A DNA stretch of 12,288 bases from Firmicutes bacterium UBA2598 (GTDB taxonomy: Bacteria > Bacillota > PH28-bin88). Both the position numbers and the translations under genes were made by a program. Where the stretch lies: positions 1 through 12,288 of the forward strand of contig DDKM01000044.1 of the NCBI GenBank assembly GCA_002339345.1, given 5' to 3'. Positions within the stretch are counted from its first letter, which is position 1. Every line of letters begins with the position of its first letter. This document shows, piece after piece, positions 6,716 through 12,288 of the stretch. The notes below the pieces were generated by a model. The model was not told the DNA's origin. It did no database searches and was given only the letters and a program-made list of their open reading frames with translations.

Positions 6716-8095
6716 ATGAACAAAGGGATGCCCTCGAAAATCACCCTTGGACCAATAACCAGGGCCCAGAACTCTTGTTCCGTGGAAGTCACCATCGCCA
6801 ATGGCAAGGTTATAGACGCCCGCTGCAGTGGTATTTTTTTCCGTGGTTTCGAACTGATCCTGCGGGATAGGGATCCCCGGGACGCCAGTTATCTGTCCCA
6901 GCGGATTTGCGGTATCTGCTCTGCAGCCCACGGAACGGCGGCTTCCTTTGCCCTGGAAGATGCTGCCGGTATCCGCCCCCCCCGTAATGGCAACCTGTTG
7001 CGCAACCTGATTCTGGGTGCTGACTTCCTGCAGGACCACCTCCGCCACTTTTACCTGTATGGTTTGCCGGATTATGTGCAGGGTCCCGCCCTAGGTCCCT
7101 TCGTCCCCGGGTATACCAAGGGATTCCGTCTATCGAAAAAAAACAATGAGCTGTTGATGCAACACTACATGCAGGCTTTGGAAGTGTCCCGGTTAGCCCA
7201 TGAGTTGGTGACTTTATTGGGGGGTAAGGCCCCGTATAACCATGGCCTTTTGGCCGGAGGAAGCACCGTCCCGCCAGCGCCGGATATCCTGGCAGATTTC
7301 CAATCAAAATTGCACAAGGTAAGAGACTTCATCAAAAATGTGATGATTGCCGATATTAATACCCTGGCAGAGGCCTACCCGGATTACTATCACATCGGTA
7401 CCAGGACCCCCAATTTTTTGGAGTACGGTCTTTTTCCCCACGACCAGTACGACCGCGATAGGCATTTCCCCGCCGGGGTTGTGATTGAGGGGCGAATGCA
7501 AAAACTGGAAACCAGTCTAATAACGGAGCATTTGCACAATTCCTGGTATGCCGGTAATGACCAACCACAACATCCGACCCAGGGCAAAACAGAACCAGAC
7601 CGGGAGAAACCGGGAGCATACTCCTGGATAAAGGCGCCCCGGTATGCAGGTAAGGTCATGGAAGGGGGGCCTTTGGGCCGGCTCTGGATCAGGGGGGACT
7701 ACCGGAGTGGTGTCTCGGTTATGGACAGGAATATGGCCCGTGTGTTGGAAACAGAAATAATAGCCGATTTAATGGAGGGCTGGTTAACAGAACTGGAGCC
7801 AGGAGCGCCGGTTTTCAACAGTTTTGATGTACCACGGGAGGCAGAGGGGGTTGGCCTCACGGGAGCTATGCGTGGTCCCTTGGGTCACTGGCTGCGAATT
7901 GAAAAAGGAAGGATTACCCATTACCAGATTATCACACCAACGGCCTGGAATTTTTCACCCCGGGATGCTTCTGGTCAGTTGGGACCGGTGGAGGAGGCGC
8001 TGATCGGGACACCCATTGAGGACGAGAAGGGGCCGGTGGAAATAGGTAGGGTGGTCCGCTCCTTCGACGTGTGTTCCGCTTGTGCCACCCATTGA
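6716..8095 (+). CDS. [NiFe] hydrogenase large subunit, encoded without C-terminal tail
   Basis: A 459-residue catalytic subunit holding the Ni-Fe(CN)2CO site. The N-terminal metal motif is RIC65-GI-C68-SAA-H72 and the C-terminal motif is DVC453-SA-C456-ATH459. The stop codon follows the final His directly, so there is no peptide for a maturation endopeptidase to cut; most group 1 and 2 enzymes have about 15 more residues here. DVC replaces the common DPC. Other family parts are ILGADFLQDHLRHFY near 100 and the PYNHGLLAGGST region near 180. The gene starts 3 bases after the small-subunit stop; ATG 6728 is an alternative start shortening it by four residues, and neither has a well-spaced ribosome site, in keeping with re-initiation. 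No hyp maturation genes or hydrogenase protease gene are in the window. Confidence 0.95.
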   Translation: MNKGMPSKITLGPITRAQNSCSVEVTIANGKVIDARCSGIFFRGFELILRDRDPRDASYLSQRICGICSAAHGTAASFALEDAAGIRPPRNGNLLRNLILGADFLQDHLRHFYLYGLPDYVQGPALGPFVPGYTKGFRLSKKNNELLMQHYMQALEVSRLAHELVTLLGGKAPYNHGLLAGGSTVPPAPDILADFQSKLHKVRDFIKNVMIADINTLAEAYPDYYHIGTRTPNFLEYGLFPHDQYDRDRHFPAGVVIEGRMQKLETSLITEHLHNSWYAGNDQPQHPTQGKTEPDREKPGAYSWIKAPRYAGKVMEGGPLGRLWIRGDYRSGVSVMDRNMARVLETEIIADLMEGWLTELEPGAPVFNSFDVPREAEGVGLTGAMRGPLGHWLRIEKGRITHYQIITPTAWNFSPRDASGQLGPVEEALIGTPIEDEKGPVEIGRVVRSFDVCSACATH

Positions 8096-8154
8096 CCATA
8101 ATTGGTGTTGCATTCGTTAACCGGGACAATTTGTCTAAGCCTGGAGGTGGCTTC

Positions 8155-8751
8155 GTGAGGTCACTGTTACCGATTATAAAAGGGAAAAAGCCCAGGCATC
8201 CGCTACTCGCCCGGCTGCTTCACTGGGTATATGCCCCAGCCGTACTGGCAGGTATCCTAAGCGGTTTTTACCTTACCAGGCCTTTTCCGTCCCAGGGCTT
8301 TAGCAAGGTAGAATCTGCCCAGAAAACCCATTTTGTTGCCCAGTACCTGTTGATTTGCTCGTACCTGGCCAGGATATATCAGGCCTACTTCACCAAAGAT
8401 TACCAAGAGATCCTTCCTGGCTTTAATGATATGGCGGGATTACCCAGGTTTTTGCAGTATGAGTTGTTTCTATCCCAAAAGAAGCCCAAGTACAAAAAGT
8501 ACAATCCAGGCCAGAAAATCCTGTTTACCGGTTTAGGTCTGCTCATACCCCTGCAGATCATCACTGGATTAGCCCTGTATAAACCTAACTCTCTACAAAA
8601 GACAGTAGTCCTGGCCGGAGGTCTTGGCCCGTTGCGCAAATGGCACTACTTGGCAGGTGTGGCCGTTTTCGCCCTCTCAGCAGGTCACATTTATTTTGCC
8701 TGCACCCACGACCCTAACAAACTGAAATCTATCTTTACCGGTTATGAATAA
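8155..8751 (+). CDS. Hydrogenase b-type cytochrome subunit
   Basis: A 198-residue integral membrane protein of the cytochrome b561/HupC-like type that would pass electrons from the hydrogenase to quinone. GTG 8155 is chosen because GGAGGTG lies 6 bases upstream; an ATG at 8071 would overlap the large-subunit gene and add a hydrophilic leader. Four hydrophobic helices are visible (about 24-41, 60-76, 123-142 and 164-182). Candidate heme ligands are H23 in RLLHWVY, H59 in KTHFVAQY, and H164 and H178 in the last helix (WHYLAGVAVFALSAGH). The 59-base gap from the large subunit has no terminator, so it belongs to the same operon. The loop at about 83-122 is rich in Lys and Tyr and probably faces the cytoplasm. 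Confidence 0.85.
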   Translation: MRSLLPIIKGKKPRHPLLARLLHWVYAPAVLAGILSGFYLTRPFPSQGFSKVESAQKTHFVAQYLLICSYLARIYQAYFTKDYQEILPGFNDMAGLPRFLQYELFLSQKKPKYKKYNPGQKILFTGLGLLIPLQIITGLALYKPNSLQKTVVLAGGLGPLRKWHYLAGVAVFALSAGHIYFACTHDPNKLKSIFTGYE

Positions 8752-8757
8752 GATCGG

Positions 8758-8832
8758 GTATCTACCCCTACCCATAGCGTCTTTAACAGGCAACGGACGG
8801 TAGAGTGCCTGGTCTAGATTCTGGGTAGATGC
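8758..8832 (+). repeat. Inverted-repeat element between the hydrogenase operon and the ROK gene
   Basis: ATCTACCC at 8760-8767 is perfectly complementary to GGGTAGAT at 8823-8830 (10 pairs from 8758 to 8832 including one G-T wobble). Inside, CAGGCA (8787-8792) pairs with TGCCTG (8806-8811). No T run follows, so it is not a simple terminator; it may be a 75-base structured leader of the ROK transcript. Confidence 0.4.
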
Positions 8833-8933
8833 GCGGTATATCTATTCTTAAGAGCAGGAAAGGAAATGGGAACGGGGAAATAAATAATAATAACGACCGT
8901 TTGCAACCTTGGGCAGAAGGGCGGAACTTGGGG

Positions 8934-9902
8934 ATGGACAGGGGCAAATACGTTCTGGGCATCGACCTGGGAGGAACGAAGATCGCCGCAGGTCTGGTTG
9001 ACTCCGGCGGGGAAGTGAGTAATTACTGCCTGGTACCCACCGGTGCGGCCGATGGTGTGGAGGCGGTGATTAACAGGATTGTTTTGGCTGCCAAACAGGC
9101 CATGGCCGGGTACGGAGAAAAGATCGATGCGGTGGGGGTAGGTTTTCCGGGGCTGGCAGACCCCCGCACAGGGATGACCACTGCACCACCCAACCTGCCG
9201 GGATGGGGCGAGGTGCCCCTGGGGGCGATGCTGCAGACCGCCCTTGCCCTGCCGGTATTTGTGGACAATGACGCCAATGCTGCCGCATTGGGGGAAAACC
9301 TTTTCGGTGCTGGTAGGGGTTGCCAGGAGGTGGTCTACATTACGGTAAGCACCGGCATCGGGGGTGGCATTATTACCAGCGGCAGGCTGATGCACGGCTT
9401 TGGAGGCGGTGCAGGCGAGGTAGGCCACATGATCCTGGACCCCGGTGGGCCCGCGTGCAGGTGTGGCGGCCGCGGTTGCTGGGAAGCTTTGAGTTCCGGC
9501 ACAGCCATCGCCCGGGAGGCCCAGCGGCGGATCCAAAATGGTGAGCATAGCCGGGTGACAGTGCTGGCAGGTGATGGGCCAATCCGGGCGGAACACGTTT
9601 TCCAGGCCCAGGCGGAGGGCGATGCCCTGGCGATGGAGGTCATAGACCGGGCCATACAGTACCTGGGACTTGGGGTGGCCAACCTGGTCAATGTCCTGAA
9701 TCCCCAGCGGGTGATCATCGGCGGTGGAGTGGCCAGGGCTGGGGACCCGGTGTTTGTTCCCCTGCGGGAGAGGGTACGGCAAATGGCCTTTGGGCGGGCC
9801 CGGGAGGTGGAGATCCTGCCTGCTGGTCTTGCTCACCTGTCCGGCGTGGTGGGGGCGGCCACCCTGGCCTTTGCGGCCGGTAGCAACAGTCAATGCTTGT
9901 AG
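8934..9902 (+). CDS. ROK family sugar kinase, probable glucokinase
   Basis: A cytoplasmic ATP-dependent hexokinase of 322 residues, the common size for ROK glucokinases. It opens with the phosphate-binding motif VLGIDLGGTKI, has the catalytic aspartate D113 in VDNDANAAALGE, then GIGGGI, GEVGH165 and the zinc motif C175-R-C177-GGRG-C182-WE, and a second nucleotide motif near VIIGGGVA. ATG 8934 gives a start directly at the fold, with AAGGGCGGA about 9 bases upstream; ATG 8829 would add 35 low-complexity residues and lies within an inverted repeat. Substrate could also be fructose or N-acetylmannosamine; glucose is the default for this subfamily. It heads a close-packed set with the next two genes but has no visible functional tie to tungsten. 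Confidence 0.88.
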   Translation: MDRGKYVLGIDLGGTKIAAGLVDSGGEVSNYCLVPTGAADGVEAVINRIVLAAKQAMAGYGEKIDAVGVGFPGLADPRTGMTTAPPNLPGWGEVPLGAMLQTALALPVFVDNDANAAALGENLFGAGRGCQEVVYITVSTGIGGGIITSGRLMHGFGGGAGEVGHMILDPGGPACRCGGRGCWEALSSGTAIAREAQRRIQNGEHSRVTVLAGDGPIRAEHVFQAQAEGDALAMEVIDRAIQYLGLGVANLVNVLNPQRVIIGGGVARAGDPVFVPLRERVRQMAFGRAREVEILPAGLAHLSGVVGAATLAFAAGSNSQCL

Positions 9903-9921
9903 CGGGGTGGGTGATGGGGAT

Positions 9922-10413
9922 ATGCAGGAGGAGTGGGTTTTTGTTTACGGCACACTGTTACGAGGGATGGCCAACCACCACCTGATGGAAAAATATGCTC
10001 TTGTGGTGGTACCCGCCTTTTGTGCCGGTGAACTGCGTCACCTGGTGGAGGAAGGGTACCCTATGCTCTTAACGGAGCCGGGGGAGGGCGGCAGTAGCGG
10101 GTACGTTGTGCACGGAGAACTGGTGCTGTTAGGAAAGCCCGAGGAGGTGCTACCTGTGCTGGACTGGCTGGAAGACTACCACCCTGAAGGTGACCAGACC
10201 AGCATGTACCTTCGGGTGAAACGTAGTGTGACCAGGAAAGATACTGGTTTAACAGTCATGGCCCATACCTATGTGTGTCCCCCTGAGCAGGCTTCAGGGG
10301 TGAGGGCGAGGAGTGTGGAAGTGCCGGGCGGGGACTGGCGTCGTTTCCAGCAGGGCCGTTCGGCGTGCCAAAAGGAAATCCCGTTGTTGTGCCGAAATTC
10401 TACCGGGGAGTAG
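9922..10413 (+). CDS. Gamma-glutamylcyclotransferase-like protein (AIG2/GGCT fold)
   Basis: A 163-residue cytoplasmic protein with the family signature FVYGTLLRG at residues 7-15, a likely catalytic glutamate E66 in VHGELVLL, and the later LDWLEDYHP...MYLRVKRSV region. In known members the enzyme cyclises gamma-glutamyl groups to 5-oxoproline, but many bacterial homologues are uncharacterised. ATG 9922 is used because YGTLL must lie near the N-terminus; a longer frame from 9724 is the wrong frame of the ROK gene. It follows the ROK stop by 19 bases, with a G-rich ribosome site, and ends 6 bases before the ModE-like gene, so the three are likely one transcript. Confidence 0.78.
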   Translation: MQEEWVFVYGTLLRGMANHHLMEKYALVVVPAFCAGELRHLVEEGYPMLLTEPGEGGSSGYVVHGELVLLGKPEEVLPVLDWLEDYHPEGDQTSMYLRVKRSVTRKDTGLTVMAHTYVCPPEQASGVRARSVEVPGGDWRRFQQGRSACQKEIPLLCRNSTGE

Positions 10414-10419
10414 CATACC

Positions 10420-10746
10420 ATGCGTGTGAAATATAAAATCTGGCTGGAAGATGGGGACAGGATATTTAGCGATGGTCTTGCCCTTCTCCTAAAAACCATT
10501 GATGATGAGGGCTCCATTAACCGGGCGGCCCAGCAGTTGAATATGTCCTACCGGCAGGCTTGGGGTCATGTGAAAAAGGCGGAGCAGCGGTTGGGTTTTG
10601 CCTTACTTGATAAAAAGGTTGGAGGAGAGGCGGGAGGCGGTGCCGAACTAACAGATTCGGCCAGGGGTTTTATGCAAAAATACCTACAGTTCCGCAGCGA
10701 GGTTCATGACGCCATTACTCAGATATTTAAGCGCAATTTCACATAA
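10420..10746 (+). CDS. ModE-type DNA-binding regulator lacking a metal-binding domain
   Basis: A 108-residue winged helix-turn-helix protein matching the N-terminal DNA-binding domain of ModE: SINRAAQQLNMSYRQAWGHVKKAEQRLGFALLDKKVGG is the recognition region (about 31-68), then ELTDSARGFMQKY. E. coli ModE (about 260 residues) has two C-terminal molybdate-binding MOP/TOBE domains that are absent here; the protein stops about 30 residues after the wing. Such short forms exist in other bacteria and archaea, and how they sense oxyanion is unclear. The start is ATG 10420 with GGGGAG about 9 bases upstream. It lies directly before a ModE-type operator and the tungstate transporter, so local control of tupAB is the likely role. 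Confidence 0.9.
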   Translation: MRVKYKIWLEDGDRIFSDGLALLLKTIDDEGSINRAAQQLNMSYRQAWGHVKKAEQRLGFALLDKKVGGEAGGGAELTDSARGFMQKYLQFRSEVHDAITQIFKRNFT

Positions 10747-10785
10747 AACCTTACACCATTTGCTGCCTGGGAAGGCAATAATTAT

Positions 10786-10815
10786 TTGATTGCGTTATGC
10801 ATAGTGAAACATAAC
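10786..10815 (+). promoter_or_regulatory. Candidate tupA promoter overlapping the ModE-type box
   Basis: TTGATT at 10786-10791 and CATAAC at 10810-10815 are 18 bases apart, each with 4 of 6 consensus matches. The right operator arm covers the -10 box and the left arm the spacer, so a bound regulator would block RNA polymerase. The boxes are weak and another promoter is possible. Confidence 0.35.
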
Positions 10816-10816
10816 G
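10793..10816. promoter_or_regulatory. ModE-type operator upstream of tupA
   Basis: A perfect inverted repeat, CGTTATG (10793-10799) and CATAACG (10810-10816), separated by 10 bases. The half-sites and the 24-bp total length agree with the E. coli modA operator bound by ModE as I recall it (arms starting CGTTAT and ending ATAACG). It lies 46 bases downstream of a ModE-like gene and 57 bases upstream of tupA. It most likely mediates repression of tupAB when tungstate is sufficient. Confidence 0.75.
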
Positions 10817-10873
10817 AAAACATTTTTTCATTTCTGTGCAAGGGGATATCTGGTTGGAGGGGAAGGAGACGGA

Positions 10874-11752
10874 ATGGGGGATGTTCGCAAGAAACAGGTT
10901 CTCACCGGGATGCTTGCCTTGATAGTGATTTTGACGGTGTTTGGATGCAGCAAACCAGGGGAAGGGGTCAAGTCAAAGTCGGAAAACAGGGATATCATTC
11001 TGGCCACAACCACCAGCACCCGGGACAGCGGTCTGCTGGATGTATTGATTCCCGTGTTTGAACAACAAACCGGCTATAGGGTCAAAACCATTGCCGTCGG
11101 TACTGGCCAGGCCCTGGCCATGGGAGAGCGGGGGGAAGCGGATGTCCTGCTGGCCCACTCCCCAGCGGCTGAAAAAAAATTGGTGGAATCGGGGGCTGTC
11201 ATTAGTAGGCATCTGGTTATGTACAACGATTTCATCCTGGTGGGTCCACCGGATGACCCTGCCGGGGTCAGCAAAGAAATTTCCGTATCCCGTGCCTTTG
11301 CCCAGATTGCTGCAGGTAGGCGGTTGTTTGTATCCCGGGGTGATGATTCCGGTACCCACAAAAAGGAGATGGAGATATGGCAGTCAACGGGGATTAAACC
11401 TGCCGGTTCGTGGTATCAGGAAACGGGGTCAGGGATGGGCCAGACCCTTAATGTGGCGGCGGAAAAGGGCGGGTATACCCTGACCGACCGTGCAACCTAC
11501 CTGGCCCTGGAAAAGAACCTGGGATTGGCAGTGATGGTAGAAGGGGAAGGGCTGTTATTGAATCCTTATCATGTCATGGGGGTTAATCCGGCCATGTTTA
11601 CCAGGGTGAATGGTATCGGCGGACGTGCTTTGATCGAATTTCTACTTTCCGCAGAAGCCCAGGAAGTGATTGCAGGTTACGATGTAGAGAAATATGGACA
11701 ACCCCTGTTCTTTGCCGGTGCTGGTAGAACAGAGGATGACCTGTTGCAGTAA
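10874..11752 (+). CDS. tupA: Tungstate ABC transporter substrate-binding lipoprotein TupA
   Basis: A 292-residue extracytoplasmic protein that captures tungstate for import. It has a lipoprotein signal: KK near the start, a hydrophobic stretch at about 9-22 and the lipobox TVFGC with C25 as the lipid-bearing residue. The mature part begins with the TupA hallmark TTTSTRDSGLLDVLIPVFE (about 45-63), then VGTGQALAMGERGEADVLLAHSP, VMYNDFILVGPPDDPAG and SRGDDSGTHKKE, which separate it from ModA and WtpA. ATG 10874 follows a strong GGAGGGGAAGGAG site. The operator at 10793-10816 suggests regulation by a ModE-like protein. TupA proteins are highly selective for tungstate over molybdate, which fits the AOR in the window. 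Confidence 0.95.
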   Translation: MGDVRKKQVLTGMLALIVILTVFGCSKPGEGVKSKSENRDIILATTTSTRDSGLLDVLIPVFEQQTGYRVKTIAVGTGQALAMGERGEADVLLAHSPAAEKKLVESGAVISRHLVMYNDFILVGPPDDPAGVSKEISVSRAFAQIAAGRRLFVSRGDDSGTHKKEMEIWQSTGIKPAGSWYQETGSGMGQTLNVAAEKGGYTLTDRATYLALEKNLGLAVMVEGEGLLLNPYHVMGVNPAMFTRVNGIGGRALIEFLLSAEAQEVIAGYDVEKYGQPLFFAGAGRTEDDLLQ

Positions 11753-11764
11753 ACCCGACCAATT

Positions 11765-11810
11765 GGTAAAACTCCGGCGATTGCCTGAAAGATGTTAATG
11801 TTGTTTTACC
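11765..11810 (+). repeat. Intercistronic inverted repeat between tupA and tupB
   Basis: GGTAAAAC at 11765-11772 and GTTTTACC at 11803-11810 are perfect complements separated by 30 bases. No T run follows. Such a stem in the 81-base gap could protect the tupA message and give more binding protein than permease, as in many ABC importer operons. An operator is the alternative. Confidence 0.45.
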
Positions 11811-11833
11811 CCGAATATAATGGGAGTGATTTT

Positions 11834-12288
11834 GTGGATTTAATCCTGGAAGGTCTACAGCAGGCGATCATGCTTTTGGTCACCGTTGACCGTGAGGTAC
11901 TACGGGTGACATTATTATCCATTTATATCTCAGGTTCTGCGACAATGCTGGCGGTGGTGCTAGGATTGCCTGCCGGCCTCTGTCTAGCCCTGACTAACTT
12001 TCGGGGGCGGCACACGGCGGTTACCCTGGTCAACACAGGCATGGGACTGCCTCCCGTGGTGGTGGGGCTGGTGGTAAGCATCATGCTTTGGCGTTACGGA
12101 CCATTTGGTTACCTTAACCTTATGTATACCCCGACGGCCATGGTTATCGCCCAGGCTATCATCGCCACACCACTGGTGATCGGTTTTACCATGGCAGGTA
12201 TTCAGCAGTTGCCGCCCAAGTTGGCTACTCAAATCCTGGCCCTGGGTGCATCCCGAATGCAGTTGTGGTGGCTGCTGTTGCGGGAGGC
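11834..12288 (+). CDS. tupB: Tungstate ABC transporter permease TupB (5' part)
   Basis: An open frame of 151 codons running off the window end, so the C-terminal part is missing. The start is GTG 11834 with GGGAGTGAT about 7 bases upstream. Three membrane segments are visible (about 24-53, 68-88 and 101-123). The cytoplasmic EAA-type loop that contacts the ATPase is present at the end: KLATQILALGASRMQLWWLLLREA, with the expected glycine. The sequence after the start, MDLILEGLQQAIMLLVTVDREVLRVTLLS, is typical of TupB. The ATPase TupC would be expected just past the end of the window. It is 81 bases from tupA with no terminator and so is co-transcribed. Confidence 0.92.
   Translation, partial: MDLILEGLQQAIMLLVTVDREVLRVTLLSIYISGSATMLAVVLGLPAGLCLALTNFRGRHTAVTLVNTGMGLPPVVVGLVVSIMLWRYGPFGYLNLMYTPTAMVIAQAIIATPLVIGFTMAGIQQLPPKLATQILALGASRMQLWWLLLRE

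Noticed and set aside
8071..8154. Longer cytochrome b start at ATG 8071
   Set aside because: It would overlap the end of the large-subunit gene and has no good ribosome site, while GTG 8155 has GGAGGTG at proper spacing.
8814..9893. A 359-codon antisense open frame across the ROK kinase gene
   Set aside because: It is the reverse-strand shadow of a GC-rich gene; its product is rich in Pro, His and Arg with no recognisable domain, while the + strand frame has all ROK motifs.
10761..10790. Terminator after the ModE-like gene (TGCCT-GGGA-AGGCA)
   Set aside because: The stem has only 5 pairs and no proper T run, so termination there is not supported.
1..12288. CRISPR arrays, tRNA or rRNA genes, insertion sequences or prophage genes
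   Set aside because: No repeat-spacer pattern, no tRNA-type T-arm sequence, no transposase or integrase-like frame and no terminal repeats were found on reading both strands.

Overview
The window looks like a moderately GC-rich chromosome segment of an anaerobic, spore-former-type Firmicute, most likely in the Desulfotomaculum/Pelotomaculum (Peptococcaceae-like) range. The evidence is a DUF3243 protein (a Firmicutes family), strong AGGAGG-type ribosome sites with some GTG and TTG starts, a tungsten aldehyde oxidoreductase, and a membrane-linked [NiFe] hydrogenase. Taxonomy is an inference from gene content. Every convincing gene is on the + strand.

Layout. (1) 156-1607: a 14-helix-type MFS exporter, closed by a strong hairpin terminator. 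(2) 1748-5050: a tungstopterin module of three genes: an aldehyde:ferredoxin oxidoreductase (AOR), a radical SAM/SPASM protein of the kind linked to tungsten oxidoreductases, and a MoaD/ThiS-like protein ending in GGG. (3) 5051-5382: a 332-base gene-free leader with two terminator-like hairpins, a compact GC-rich fold with a competing alternative pairing, and a Shine-Dalgarno sequence with no start codon at usable distance. (4) 5383-8751: a hydrogenase operon: DUF3243 protein, [NiFe] small subunit, large subunit, and cytochrome b. (5) 8934-10746: a ROK sugar kinase, a gamma-glutamylcyclotransferase-like protein and a ModE-type DNA-binding protein without a metal-binding domain, closely packed. 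(6) 10793-12288: a ModE-type operator, then tupA (tungstate-binding lipoprotein) and the 5' part of tupB (permease), cut by the window end.

How it fits together. TupAB imports tungstate, the ModE-like protein probably controls that import through the inverted repeat at 10793-10816, and AOR consumes the metal as tungstopterin, with the MoaD-like and radical SAM proteins probably helping to build or insert the cofactor. The hydrogenase between these blocks is atypical in three ways. One Cys of the usual proximal-cluster CxxC is Asp (C30-x-x-D33). The small subunit has no Tat signal, with an in-frame stop just upstream of its start, but has a hydrophobic C-terminal helix. The large subunit stops exactly at the final His of its metal motif, so it has no cleavable tail. 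A link between H2 oxidation and AOR-driven carboxylate reduction is an attractive but unproven reading of the neighbourhood.
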